Origin: Rutidosis leptorrhynchoides | Lineage: Eukaryota; Streptophyta; Magnoliopsida; Asterales; Asteraceae | Assembly: GCF_046630445.1 (NCBI RefSeq) | Contig: NC_092342.1 | Coordinates: forward strand, 84,761,001-84,825,000 | Direction of reading: 5' to 3' | Length of the DNA: 64,000 nucleotides | Part shown: positions 44,312 to 56,883 of the stretch, piece by piece | Layout of the letters: every line of letters starts with the position of its first letter | How positions within the stretch are numbered: the first letter of the stretch is position 1 | Program-made: the position numbers and the translations under genes | Notes under the pieces: model-generated | What the model saw: the letters and a program-made list of their open reading frames with translations, nothing else | The model's database searches: none | What the model was told of the DNA's origin: nothing

Positions 44312-44333
44312 ATTTCTTTTAAGGAGTAGGTAA
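44312..44333 (+). other. 3' polypurine tract region, element D
   Basis: TTTTAAGGAGTAGGTAA ends at the LTR start. The tract differs from the TTAACGGGTAGGTACT of A and B. Confidence 0.75.
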
Positions 44334-46602
44334 TGTAACATCCCGCCTTTTTCCATTTACTTTCCGTTTAACTATTTTAAAGTCCGTTATATATTTACAA
44401 CATCTTTCGTTAATACGCGTTTTAAATTATCTCGATTAGGTAATTCACGCACCCGATTCAAACTTGAGGGACTAAAATTGACACGGGGCAAACTAGTTGA
44501 CTAGGTCACCTAGCCCACCCCAATCACCACCATTCAACCATCTCCATCTCTCTCTCTTTCTCTCTAGCAAGAACACACACCCAATTTCCAAATTCATTCA
44601 ATCATCATCTAAATTCGATCTAGGAGGCTTACAACAAAATAAATTACATATTCGTGATCCTCTCTTCATCCTCTTCATTTTGGTACCAACTTCATCTCGT
44701 TTGGGTAACGTTTCTAAAACTCTAGATTTCTCTAAATTCGTGTTTTTGACTTGAAATGGTGTTAGTTAGTGTCTATGGCTCATTGTGATGTCGTGTGTGT
44801 AATTTATATGCTCGATCTTGTTGTTTTAGTGTAACTAGCATGAACTTGACTTTTGGTGTGTTGTTCTTGAATTTTGGATGATCATATGTTGTTAGATGTT
44901 AAAAGTTCATGTTCTAATTGTGTTCCTTGTATCACTAGCTTCAATTTGATGTGTAGGTTGCCTTAGAAAACTTCATGAACTTGATTATTGATTTTGGTGA
45001 ATTTGGGTTAGGGTTTGATGAACTTGAAATGGACTTTTGATGCATTGAATGCCATGGATTATTATTGGTAAGTGTTTAGTTGGATTGTATGCTTGATTAC
45101 CTTCGAAACGGCATATCATTCATGTAAATTGGTTGCCCGAATCATTGAATTGCATTTATGAACTTGTATGCGGTTAATGTTAAGCATTAGATGCGGTTTT
45201 GGTTGTTGTAATAGGTAGATTGATTGATGAAATGTGTTTAGTTGTTTTCCTCGTCAAATTACCTTCCCAACGGTATAAGATACTTGTCTTGATTGTTTAC
45301 GGATCATAAATGGTGATTGTTTGAAGTTAGGTTCGTGCATAAAACTCAAAAGTTGCCAGAACTCTCTGCACAGGTAATGGCGCGACGCGCCATATACCCG
45401 CGCGGCGCGCCATTTTGGTCTGTCCAACTTTGTCAATTTTCGAATAATGTTTGCTATGCTATGCACCTCCGATTCACATGTAACTTGTCCTAACATGCTC
45501 ATACATGATTAAAAACCTCAGAAAAATAGTTCGGGACCCAACCCGAACGTGTTGACTTTTTCGTTGACTTTGACCGACCAAAGTTTGACTTTTTGTCAAA
45601 CTTAACCAAATGATTATGCAACCTTCCTAACTTGTTTATATACTTGTACCTTGCATGAAACTTGACAATTTGATTTCACATGCTACATAATCGAGTCGTA
45701 ACGAGCCATAGGACTAATTGAACATCTTTGACCAATCGTGACTATCGTTATTGATACAACCTATTTGTTTAGGTCAAGACTAGCACTATCCTTCGCACAC
45801 GTTATTTTGTGAAGTACTTTTCGTACGTGCACTCAAGGTGAGATCATAGTCCCACTTTTACTCTTTTTGAACTTACATTTGGGATGAGAAAACATAAACA
45901 TTTCTTTACTAAGTGAACACAAGTACAGGAAAACAAACATTCTACATACGAGTTTAGAACAAAATCCTCAATTCGATTATCATTAGTTACACTTGCCGGG
46001 TGTAAGCGAGAACTTATGTTGTATGGATCCATATGGGTTTGACAAACCCTCATTCAAACGGTTCGCTACCGTTTACGAATGAAATGTATTTTCGAGAAAC
46101 AGTGCATGTTCTAGCACTAAGTGATGGGGTTCAATGGAAGGAATGTTAAGCATTGATAATTGGGTGCTCGTGAAACAAACTTTTGGAATGTATTACTATT
46201 ATTTCATTGATGCAAATCTTGTGGTTCACTTGTACTTACTTACTTAAACCTATGATTTCACCAACGTTTTCGTTGACAGATTTCTATGTTTTTCTCAGGT
46301 CCTTGAACGATACATGATACATGCTTCCGCTCATTATTTTGATACTTGCATTGGATGTCGAGTATATATGCATACATGGAGCGTCTTTTGGATACTTTTA
46401 AATTGTGTCGCATAAGTTTCATTTGTACTTAAAACTTTGTATCGTAACTTGTGGTGGAACTATTCTTGTAAACTTGAACAACCTTTACATTTGAAATGAA
46501 TGCGACATATCTTTTGGTCAAACGTTGTTTTAAAGACTTATGACCACGTAACGGGACCTAAGTAGACGGCGCCGTCAATGACGATTTGGTCGGGTCGCTA
46601 CA
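44334..46602 (+). repeat. Element D 3' LTR
   Basis: It is nearly identical to 37117-39384 (about ten substitutions and one 1-bp indel by eye). The hairpin CAACG-TTTT-CGTTG is at 46262-46275. Confidence 0.94.
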
Positions 46603-46607
46603 GGGCC
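46603..46607. repeat. Target-site duplication of element D, right
   Basis: GGGCC, identical to 37112-37116. Confidence 0.93.
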
Positions 46608-47068
46608 CACCTATGCCCAAATTACCCTTTAGTACGAAATACAAGTCTTCGACCATACGACTTTTAATACAAAATAAAGCCGAGCATGGCGATTGGGGAT
46701 ACGCTACCTAATCCTAATCAAACCAAAAGCAAGCCTTCTAAAGCAACTACGCGAGTCCACTAGTCCCACGCTCACCCGAGCCACCGCATCCATGCAAATC
46801 TATAAAAATGTAAACAACGAGGGGGTAAGCTAATGCTTAGTGAGTGAAAATATACTACATACATATATATGCATAAAATGGACACGCCATACAAAAATAA
46901 TCAAATACCGCATACCGGAGCATCCAAGCATAAAGGCAAGCTAAGCTAAGCATACCGTATAATCACTAAGCAACAAGCTAAATATGCATCAACAAACATA
47001 AGTTCACCAACGACGATGTGAACAACGCCAAGAAGCTACACCCGGAGGGTTAGCTACATCACGACAAT

Positions 47069-47073
<5 letters not shown>

Positions 47074-47142
<69 letters not shown>
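47074..47142. repeat. (TA)n microsatellite in C LTR
   Basis: About 34 TA units; its counterpart in the other LTR is 61987-62052. Confidence 0.95.
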
Positions 47143-47147
<5 letters not shown>

Positions 47148-47204
47148 ATATAAACGAATAAGGTTAACCCCTTAACCCATTACCGAATACCAAATACCAC
47201 AATG

Positions 47205-47490
47205 GAGATTGGCCGAACTACACGAGCCTTAGTAATCCGAAACCACACGAGATTACTATCTTCAACAAGACAACATCGAGGTTGGCCGAACTACACGAGC
47301 CTTAGTAATCCGAAACCACACGAGATTACTACCTCAATGAGACAACATCGAGGTTGGCCGAACTACAAGAGCCTTAGTAATCCGAAACCACACGATATTA
47401 CTACCTCAATAAGATAACATCGAGGTTGGCCGAACTACACGAGCCTTAGTAATCCGAAACCACACGAGATTACTACCTCAATAAGATGAC
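47205..47490. repeat. 72-bp tandem repeat in C LTR
   Basis: Nearly four units containing TTGGCCGAACTACACGAGCC, with periods of 73, 72 and 72 bases. The partner array is at about 62115-62400. Because 72 is a multiple of three the array keeps a frame open (47202-47417), but nothing suggests a protein. Confidence 0.93.
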
Positions 47491-48740
47491 CGAACTACAC
47501 GCGTCATCATGAGTCCGAACTACACGCGATTCACTTCTCCAATACCAAAACCCACGGTCACGGGATTATAAATCCACCACATCGGGGTTATCCAAAACCA
47601 CATCACAATACATGTGATAACGTACACACAAGTGTACACCTCGCCAAAAGGAGGAAAACCAAAATGCACAACCGTGCCAATTGGACCTATACACAAGTCC
47701 ATCAAATCCACCTATATGTGAAGTGAGCTCTATAACCGAGAACCACTTCACCCGACCCGCACCCATCCTACACATACATATGCACATAGGATATTAACAC
47801 TCACCTTGTCGCCTTGATGAATGCTTCCAAGTAATTCAAAACACGTCAATGGAAAGTACCTATTCCATTATCACGAAACAAGCAACACAATTAGGGTTGA
47901 CTTACAAACCAACCCAAATCGACACTTAGTGCAATTTTGACCCAAAAAGCACTTCCAAGCACAAAACGCGCCCAAACTAACCAATAATCACTAACACTAG
48001 TGACAATGGTCCTAATATGCCAAGTTAACTCAATCATAAGTGTAAAACACTTATAATTCTCATAATCACCCATGAACCCTAATTTTGACCCAATTCCAAA
48101 ATTAGTCTTTCAAATACACAAATGGGTTCTAACACATCCATAATCACTAAACCTAGTGATTAAACCCAATTACAAGTTCCAATCATAACCAATTTGTTCA
48201 CCAACCCATAATCCAGCAACAATAACAATAAACCCGATTACTAGCATCACTAAACCCACTCCATGAGTTTAAATGGGTTTCTTAACAATTTAAGTTCAAA
48301 CCCTAACTTGAATATCAAAATCAAACAATGAAATTCGGAGTTAGAACTTACCACAACAACCAAAACGTAGCTAGGAATGAGGTGAACAACTTTAAAACTC
48401 GAGCTTTTGATCAAATCAAGCTCCTTCTTCACCAAAACCCCAAATCTCTCTCTAGACTTCCCTCTCTCTCTAAGAATGAATGAGAGTGTTTAGTGGATGT
48501 GAAAATGATCCAAAGTTGGATCCAAACCAACTGATAAAGCCTCACATCCGGCCTTAAGTGAAAAGACCAAAAAGCCCCTCATTAAACTCAAAATTAGAAA
48601 AAGACAGATTCTGTCGCTGGGCTAGTGCGCGGCGCGCACCCATGTCTGGGCAGAATCTGAGCTTGGTTTAATTATGCAATACTTCCTGCACTCTATGTAG
48701 CATAATTACACGTCCGCATAATAAATATTAGGGTCTTACA

Positions 48741-50368
48741 ACTCTCCCCCACTTAGAATCGATCACGTCCTCGTGATCCTCGTCACTTAACCGAACGGAC
48801 GACACTCCACTGTCCTCAAACATAAGTCCTAAACCGACTTTCCTAGGAAACTCTTCCCAATGAATCGCCTTAACAACTAAATTCGTCACTCGCGAATTAT
48901 CAAATCCACCAATCCGAGCACTAAAACCATGCTCAATCCCTCACATTGGGAAAAGCTCAACCAATCTCGAACCGAGATATCAACCCCTAGCATACCATAC
49001 CAAGTACATCGCTAGTATTAACCGCATATCAGAATAAAGTCAACCATCTAAACTGACGAAGACCAAATAGAAGCGAATCCTTACGGATAACACCAATCAC
49101 TAAACATCCCTTGTAGTGCGCAATACGACCAATACGCAACTACCGTAACATCATAATCCAACGGTTAAAACCGATAGCGCCCAAAACGACTATGGCAATG
49201 CAAATCCCAAGGTGTACAAAATCGACTATCGTCACACCTGTAGCAACATGTGAGCGAAACACGGCTATCGCATCACTAATCATACAACATGGTCCTTACG
49301 ACCCCACCATTGGCGTATAAAATAACCAATAGATCAAACGACATGGTCCTTACGACCCCACCATCGGTGTATAAAACAACCGATCGATCACACAACACGA
49401 AGGCTGGCCGAAAACACACGAGCCTTAGTGAATCTGAACTACACACGACTCACTACCTTCACCACAACAACAAACGGGATTGGCCGAACTACACGCGCCA
49501 TAGTGAATCCGAACTACACGAGAGTCACTATCCCAGAGGAATGACCGAACTAAACGAGTCATTTGTGAATCCAAACTACACGAGACTCACTCCTCAATAT
49601 AATGACTGAAACCACACAAGTCGTTTGCGAATCCAAACTACACGCGACTCACTTCTACAATAAGATGACCGAAACCACACGCATCATCGTGAATCCGAAA
49701 CCACACGCGATCCACTACCATGATGAAGTTAGCGGACCCGAAGATCATGCTTCACCAATCTCAACACCGGATGAAGTCAGCGGACCTCGTCAACGGTCAT
49801 GCTTTACCGATATAACACCTCGCTCATGATGAAGTCAGCGGACCCCGAAGGTCATGCTCCACCAATCGCATACTCCCATGATGAAGTCAGCAGACCCTAA
49901 AGGTCATGCTTCATCAATCACCAATACCATGATGAAGTCAGCGGACTCCGAAAGTCATGCTTCATCAATCAACGCCCTTTTGGCCTCGAACAACGAGTAG
50001 CGTAACATCGCGCTCTGCTATGCCATAGTGAATCCTAACAGATACCACTAACCATTCACACACTCGAGCAAGAACCACCTATATCAAACATAGGCACAAA
50101 ACAATAATTCTCTAGAAGAGAATCCGACACACACCTCCCTTAACCGAAGGATTTCACCTTGCTCACCAAACACGTCCATTATCTCTCAACGAGATTTACC
50201 ACATTACCACTTCGGTGATAATTCAAATTCAAACCATAAGTACAATTTATCCGAAATTGTAATCTACCACAAATCGACCAAAACCAGGTCTCGACAACAT
50301 TTTCTGGATCTACCAAAAGCATCATCCAAAATCTCACACTAAAACTTCCTCGTGCGGGAGTGTAACTC
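48741..50368 (-). other. Element C internal region, 3' part: polypurine tract and short tandem repeats
   Basis: CTCTCCCCCACTT at 48743-48755 is the complement of a polypurine tract next to the 3' LTR. The rest is non-coding. A 54-bp direct repeat with ATGGTCCTTACGACCCCACC starts at 49289 and 49343. Diverged units with CCGAACTACACG resemble the LTR minisatellite (49395-49710). About five units with GATGAAGTCAGCGGACC lie at 49722-49965. No pol-like frame was found. Confidence 0.7.
50364..50368. repeat. Target-site duplication of element E, left
   Basis: AACTC, identical to 59215-59219. Confidence 0.88.
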
Positions 50369-51445
50369 TGAAAGGACCCGTTCATATACATTATAAACGA
50401 TTCACAATAGTTGATTACATCGCGAGGTATTTGACCTCTATATGATACATTTTACAAACATTGCATTCGTTTTTAAAAGACAAACTTTCTTTACAACGAA
50501 AGTTGACGGCATGCACACCATTTCATAATACATCCAACTATAATTGGCTTAATAATAATCTTGATGAACTCAATGACTCGAATGCAACATCTTTCAAAAT
50601 ATGCCATGAATGACTCCAAGTAATATCCTTAAAATGAGCTAATGCACAGCGAAAGATTTCTTTAATACCTGAGAATAAACATGCTTTAAAGTGTCAACCA
50701 AAAGGTTGGTGAGTTCATAGGTTTATCATAACAATCATTTTAATATATTAATAGACCACAAGATTTCCGTTTATAAATATATGTACACTCGCAAGTGTAT
50801 AAAAGTATTCTATAAGTTGTAGGCACCCGGTAACAAGCCTTAACGTTCATGTTTTACCCTCTGAAGTACACTAGATCAGGTGTGTTTAAAATAACCTCGA
50901 AGTACTAAAGCATCCCATAGTCAGAATGGGGTTTGTCAGGCCCAATAGATCTATCTTTAGGACTCGCGCCTACCGTACATAGACAAGTAGTTTAATGTTA
51001 CCAAGCTAAGGGTATATTTCTGGTTTAAACCCACGTAGAATTAGTTTTAGTACTTGTGCCTATTTCGTAAAACATTTATAAAAACAGCGCATGTATTCTC
51101 AGTCCCAAAAATATATATAAAAGGGAGAAAATGAAACTCACAATACTGTATTTCGTAGTAAAAATACATATAACGTCATTTAACAAGTGCAAGGTTGGCC
51201 TCAGATTCACGAACGTATCAATATTGAGATTCAATATTGCAGGAAAGTACGTAGACGCAACGGAGATGATAAACACTAGATTGACCTCACGAGCATACCC
51301 ATGAACCATACCCATCACCTCCATAGCTATAACCCATAATTTTCTTAGCTTCGACTCATTCAAAAAAAACTATTTTGAAATCACTCGGACAGCACTCCGT
51401 CGTAATATTTTATATATACTAATAATATCTTGAAATAATACAGAG

Positions 51446-51448
<3 letters not shown>

Positions 51449-51537
<89 letters not shown>
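51449..51537. repeat. (TA)n microsatellite in E LTR
   Basis: Long uninterrupted TA run; its counterpart in the other LTR is about 57963-58054. Confidence 0.95.
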
Positions 51538-51540
<3 letters not shown>

Positions 51541-51623
51541 CGATTGAGAGAGTTTAGAGAAATATATTTTCAAGTTTCTATGAAAGAATGAAACCTATTG
51601 AATTCTATTTATAATAGATTTTT

Positions 51624-51903
51624 GAATTATTAAAGTGAATTATTAAAGTATGAATTATTAAAGTGAATTATTAAAGTATGAATTATTAAAGTGAATTATT
51701 AAAGTATGAATTATTAAAGTGAATTATTAAAGTATGAATTATTAAAGTGAATTATTAAAGTATGAATTATTAAAGTATGAATTATTAAAGTGAATTATTA
51801 AAGTATGAATTATTAAAGTGAATTATTAAAGTATGAATTATTAAAGTGAATTATTAAAGTATGAATTATTAAAGTATGAATTATTAAAGTGAATTATTAA
51901 AGT
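51624..51903. repeat. 28-bp (13+15) tandem array in E LTR
   Basis: Alternating units GAATTATTAAAGT and GAATTATTAAAGTAT, about ten pairs, decaying into AAAGTAAAGT repeats to 51950. The partner array is at 58141-58405 with small internal differences. Confidence 0.93.
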
Positions 51904-52674
51904 TAAAGTAAAGTAAAAGTAAAGTAAAGGTAAAGTTAAAGTATAGTAAAAGTATAAAAACTATGTATGTATAATACGCGTATAGATATATATAATATTA
52001 ATTTAAATCGTTATATATATTTAATGAAATAAAATATAAATATCGTTATATTTATTATACTGGTTAAGTAATGAGTTGTCAAAAGTGATTCTAGATATTT
52101 ATAAAAGTTATATACGTTTTAATAATAAAGTTCTTTTTTAAACTGAAAACGTCTTTGTACGTTTGAAAATAGATTAATAGAATATTATGGAAACCAATTC
52201 TCCACTAACTTTTGTCTAACTTTCGTAAATGTCACTTTTTGTTTTTATTTATAAATAGCTTTACAAATTATTCTGAATATCGTTAAGAGGAATAGATTTT
52301 CTCAAATCATAGTGGACCTCTCAACATAGACTTGTAATCATAATTCAATGTTTCTGATAATTCAATCATTTAATATATTTTTTTTTAATTTCGTCAAAAA
52401 TCATATTGAAACAAATACGTTCGTGTAAAGTATTATACGTTTAATACTTTATTAATATTCTCAAGTTATAATATATATATATATATATATATACATATAC
52501 GTATCTATTTATATATAACGGTTCATGAATCGTCGGAATTTGGTCGAGGTTATAATGAATGTATTAACACAGTTTAAAATTCTTGAGATTTAACTTAACA
52601 AACTTTTCTTATCGTGTCGGAATAATATAAAGATTAAAGTTTAAATTTGGTCAGAAATTTCTGGGTCGTCACAG

Positions 52675-52688
52675 TACCAACCCGTTAA
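52675..52688 (-). other. 3' polypurine tract, element E
   Basis: Complement of TACCAACCCGTTAA, that is TTAACGGGTTGGTA, adjacent to the LTR; one base different from element A. Confidence 0.72.
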
Positions 52689-52689
52689 A

Positions 52690-53884
52690 GAAATTTCGTC
52701 CCCGAAATTTGATAGAGGTCGTCATGACTAACAATGAGAATGTTATTATAACGATTATAGAGTTTTATCATGTTCAAGAAGAATGGATAAAATAATTCGA
52801 TTACTCGAAGCGTGTGAGTGAAGTTATCGTAAATGAATGAAATAAGATAATAGTGATTCGTCGTATCTTTTGACGTCATCACGATTGATCTTCGAAAAGA
52901 AAATCTTTGTAATCTATATTGGATTTGATTATTCGGCGATTAAGGAAATTATGATCCTCTTCGAATTAATGCGATAATCCATTTTGATTTCTCTGTCGGA
53001 TATTTCACTATAAATTCACCTCATTTGTTTTCTTACAACTCACACCTTCTCAACTCATATTTTAAAGTATTTGTCAATATGATTCATCCAGTGCTGATTC
53101 TTGATATACTCCTCACTTTCATATATGTCGCTCTTCTTTTTCATCTGCCTCAGGAAGAATCTATTTACTTATACTATACTCTTGGTTTTATAGTGTTTTT
53201 AGTTCTCCCGTGTCTTTATATTGCTATATGCATTGATATATGCAGTTTGTGATTTCTGGGTTGTTGTTGGGTTTTATATCTTCCCTTATATTTCAAAGTC
53301 CTTGCTTCTTCTATAATCATTGTCATCCACAGTTAATGCTCTCTTCTATTTGCTATGATTTATACTCCCATTTCTAGTTCGGAGCTTTGTCCTTTCGTTT
53401 CTTCTTCTTGCGATTAAGCACCGCTTGTAATGGTCCAGAATTCGCAGATATAAATTTCGGAATGAACATTGTTAATGTTCTAGGAAGGAAATTGTAATGG
53501 CACGATCTTGACTTGTCAAATTACCAGAATACCTCGGAAAAGGCCGAATCATCAAGAAATATTTTCTTGATATTTAGAGATCAAAGAGAATATAAGAGTC
53601 GTGTAACATAGCACATGATGACGTTATGATCTGTGAATCATCATGTTCCATTTAGAAACTCAGCATGAATTACTGTAATATAATCGCGTTGATCAAGTGT
53701 CATTATATTATACTAACTCATGCTTCAGCTCCCAACACTTTTTCAAGAATATTCCTATTTTAAACTCGAATGTTTCAGAATTTAGAAACTAAAATAGTTT
53801 CTTTTATGATATAATACAGATAGCGCGAAGAGGTAAATGATTTCAGATAAGAATAATTATAAAAATATCTTAGAATGTCTAATA
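52690..53884 (-). other. Element E non-coding 3' internal region
   Basis: AT-rich. A 75-codon + strand ORF at 53025-53252 is hydrophobic but lies antisense to the element and lacks support. Stretches resemble the corresponding part of element A. Confidence 0.55.
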
Positions 53885-54268
53885 TCAGAGGATGATGAAG
53901 GATATTGTCCGTAGGGGTTTAGAGTCAGGAGCAAGGTATTGGTTAATGACTTCAGCAAGTACTGAATCATTTGGATTCTTTGAAGGCAGGTTCAGCCTTT
54001 GTGATTTGTCCACAGCCTCCTTTATACTTTGCTCAATCCGTTTTCCAGTTCCAAAGCTTCTCTTTTTCTGAGGTTTGCCAATATACTACCCTTTATCATC
54101 CAACTTTTTACTGTTAAGGTCGTTTACAGTTTTTGCTGCTTCATCAACATTTTTCAAAATTTCGAGAACTGGTTCGCAGTTTAGGGTGTTTTTCAGAAAT
54201 TTCTCATTCAAAGAATGTAAGTCTTGGAGGTAGACGTTGTGTGTATATGTAATTGTTGATGTAGACAT
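53885..54268 (-). pseudogene. Element E ORF2 with an internal TAG
   Basis: The frame starts MSTSTITYTHNVYLQDLHS and encodes a Leu/Lys-rich helical-looking segment, reaching TAG at 54088-54086 after about 60 residues. It continues in the same frame for about 66 more residues (KEAVDKSQRLNLPSKNPNDS) to TGA at 53887. The downstream part is well conserved with element A, which has a TAG at the corresponding place (2542). No known domain. It is either an inherited broken ORF or a frame expressed by readthrough. Confidence 0.5.
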
Positions 54269-55025
54269 GCTGCGAGGTTTCAAAATACTGATTACTGATT
54301 CTCAATAATTGGTATGGCAATTCTTGTTATAAGGTACGAATGAGTATATGATAGGGTTTCGATAATTATAATGATTTTTTTTTGAAAAGTCAAAGATCAG
54401 TGAAGTTGTTGGTAAGTTTATTGCTAATGTGGTGAATATAAACGATTCCCCGGTAACGTTGGCGAAAGGGCAACGTATCTATCGAGGTTATAATAAGACT
54501 GTTTTGATTGAGAAGTCGAAGTTGACTTGCTGGAGCTGTGACAAAACTGTCTATTTTGAAACGGAATTGAAAAGTTATTTTATCTAGTAAATGCCAAAGG
54601 GTCTAACACGGATACGTGTCGAACTATGACTTGGGTTTTGAGAGTTTTTCAGGTGTATAACTGTGGGTAACATGTGGTTGGATCATCATCTCGATTGTTC
54701 CTTAGTTGAAGTGTCTTCCGGACTTTCGAAGGGTTTGAGCACATATTTTAATCGTTAATACATATGATGTTCTAACACAGTTTTGAAGTCAAAGTATAGC
54801 TTTAAAAGATATAGGAATCTAAGAGTGATGATACTGGTTATATTTCGAATTGAATTATGCGATTTCAAAATCAGAATATGTAATTGAATTTGAATGAGTA
54901 TGATTGTTTTGATTTATATGAAAGAATGGATATTGTTGTGAAAGTAGGGAGTATAGTTGATGATTGCTGAATCAGTTTCGAAAAATGTAATATATTAATT
55001 GTGAATTTATATATCTCTCGGGTAT

Positions 55026-55039
55026 TACCTACCCGTTAA
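55026..55039 (-). other. Internal copy of polypurine-tract motif, element E
   Basis: Complement of TACCTACCCGTTAA, that is TTAACGGGTAGGTA, downstream of ORF1 in element orientation, matching element A at 1600-1613. It can form a CGGGTA/TACCCG hairpin. Confidence 0.7.
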
Positions 55040-56084
55040 AAAAAATTTCACAATTAATATTTTGTACAAAAGAAGTTTATTACAGTCTTTATGAAAATAT
55101 ATGTGTATATTTTCTTTAGATGTAATATAGATTTAATGAGTTAATATTAAATTGAACTCATTTGTTTTATGGTTGGAACTAGAATTGAGTAATCCCTAAA
55201 ACTTTATAAATTGCATAAGTATTTCTTCAATAATATTGAAATTATGAATCATTACTTTGTTATTTGTTGATTTTCGTGAAATTCTTGTGAACTTCGCAAG
55301 GTACGAATGATGTTATTTGAAAAGTTTCGAGTACATCGATGATGAAAGTGTAAAATCAAACATATATTCGAATAATACACTTGATTAATTATGAATTGGA
55401 TTTTTATTAAATTGAGACAGAGATTGTAATTAACGATGGTTAAGTTGCGGACGAAGGACGTACATCATTGCATATTTGTAATATGAATTAACTGAGTAGT
55501 TAAGATTCACACATAATAGCTTAGTACGGGAAGATTTATTATGGTTTAAAAATTTATACATATAAAATATACATATAAATCTTTCGATTGGAAATGAGTT
55601 AATACTTCATAACTCGTTGATACAATATATTTGTTGTTGATTCGTAATGATGTCCACAATGATTCTTGAACTGACAGAGTTTGTGATGTTAAGGTGCTGT
55701 TGATTCTGACAATACTGACGGCACTGACTGTGTTGATGATGCTACGGTCCTGTTGATGTTGTTGGTAAAACAATTCTAGCTTGTAAATCGTACACCATTT
55801 TTGATCAAAGTTTCTACTCTACCATCTCCATTCACTCATCCGATTTATGGTCAGAATTAAATAATCTCTAAGATTTTGGAGATTACATAACTGCCGCAGA
55901 GATATCTCTTCAATGAAGTTTATGAATTAATACTTCATCGTTTGTTGTTGTTGATATTCCTGGATATTTACAGGGCGTATGACGTTGATGTTTGAGATAC
56001 AGATTGTGATGTTGCGGTATGTGATGTGGATGTTGTTGTTGGTGGTGGTGATGGTACTGTTGGTGTTGCTGATGGTGGTACTGT

Positions 56085-56519
56085 TTATGCTGCTGGTGCT
56101 GCTGCTGGTGTTTGTAACCTTTGCACCATATTCTCCAAAGCCACTACCTGAGTGCGAAGCTCGTTGACTTCTTCTATTACACCGGGGCGATTGTCGGTTC
56201 GGACGAGCGGATAAATAAAATCTAGAATTTGGTGTAGTATGTAATCGTGATGAGATACTCTAGAAATAAGAGAGAAAATGGTGTTTCGGATAGGTTCGCC
56301 GGTAAGTGCTTCAGGTTCTTCGCCAAGAGGACAATGTGGTGGATGGAAGGGATCACCTTCTTCTTGTCTCCAATGATTAAGAAGGCTACGAACCCATCCC
56401 CAATTCATCCAGAATAGATGATGACTAATTGGTTGATCCATTCCGGTCACACTGCTTTCGGAACTTGAGTGGGATTCCATTTCGGAATCCGAGGGACTTG
56501 AACTAATGACAAATTCCAT
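56085..56519 (-). CDS. Element E ORF1: acidic 144-residue protein
   Basis: A complete frame from ATG to TAA. The N-terminus is Ser/Asp/Glu-rich; residues 35-55 are Trp-rich (FWMNWGWVRSLLNHW). Residues 110-135 (VIEEVNELRTQVVALENMVQ) have heptad-like spacing suggestive of a short coiled coil; the tail is Ala/Pro-rich. The first two-thirds are nearly identical to element A ORF1, which is truncated. I recognise no family. It is the first ORF after the primer site in a pol-less element and could be a degenerate Gag-like or trans-recruited protein; this is speculation. Confidence 0.6.
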   Translation of the reverse strand: MEFVISSSPSDSEMESHSSSESSVTGMDQPISHHLFWMNWGWVRSLLNHWRQEEGDPFHPPHCPLGEEPEALTGEPIRNTIFSLISRVSHHDYILHQILDFIYPLVRTDNRPGVIEEVNELRTQVVALENMVQRLQTPAAAPAA

Positions 56520-56869
56520 TTCGTACGATTGAATAAAGAATTTTTCGATATGAAATGATTTTTCAGCTATCGGGTGGTATTCTAATTATATAGAGCAAAA
56601 GGTTTCGTAGATTACGGAGGAATTTACGGAATATGTCAGGCAAAGTTTACAGTAACAGATACGCTAAGATATGAATTTTGTCTATACACTATTCATGCAA
56701 TCATTGCAATAAGATGTGTCTAGACTAAGAATGATAAGCAGGTAATTTCTGACAAAAATGATGAGCAAAACTTTTGACATGCAGACACTGTCGAAGTCCA
56801 GACTCACTAATGCATCCTAACGACTATCAGTTAGACACACTAATGCAGACCTGGTTCTCTAAGACCACC

Positions 56870-56881
56870 GCTTTGATACCA
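56870..56881 (-). other. Primer binding site, element E
   Basis: The complement reads TGGTATCAAAGC, one base different from the tRNA-Met complement, next to the 5' LTR. Confidence 0.85.
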
Positions 56882-56883
56882 AC

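Larger units (their letters stand above)
37117..46602 (+). mobile_element. Element D: nearly intact Ty3/gypsy chromovirus, young insertion
   Basis: The 9486-bp element has LTRs 37117-39384 and 44334-46602 (2268 and 2269 bp) that differ at only about ten positions by eye, a tRNA-Met primer site, a complete gag-pol frame with one stop, a polypurine tract and a GGGCC duplication. The empty site is visible in the other LTR of C. A chromodomain closes integrase, so a Tekay/Del-like chromovirus is likely. It lacks the additional 5' ORFs of element B. Confidence 0.95.
36861..48740 (-). repeat. Element C 3' LTR, split by element D
   Basis: Its two pieces are 36861-37116 and 46608-48740, 2389 bp together, against 2383 bp for the partner at 61267-63649. 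Ends are TGTAACATCCCAACCC and GGGTCTTACA on the + strand. It holds GC-rich palindromic boxes at 36929-36966 and 48625-48639, a TA microsatellite and a 72-bp tandem repeat. Confidence 0.88.
50369..52673 (-). repeat. Element E 3' LTR
   Basis: On the + strand it runs TGAAAGGACCC to GGGTCGTCACA. It contains the hairpin (minus strand CAACC-TTTT-GGTTG, + 50695-50708), a TA microsatellite at 51449-51537 and a tandem array at 51624-51903. Confidence 0.92.

Noticed and set aside
47202..47417. 71-codon repeat-protein ORF and its counterpart at 62112-62327
   Set aside because: The frame stays open only because the tandem unit is a multiple of three; it lies in an LTR and antisense to element C.
47205..47490. 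Regularly spaced repeats that could look like a CRISPR array
   Set aside because: Units are contiguous 72-bp tandem copies without unique spacers, lie in both LTRs of a plant retrotransposon, and there are no cas genes.
51370..51573. Tyr/Ile repeat ORF
   Set aside because: It is a translation of a TA microsatellite.
53025..53252. Hydrophobic ORF that could be a small membrane protein
   Set aside because: It lies antisense inside element E, is AT-driven in composition, and no matching frame was seen in element A.
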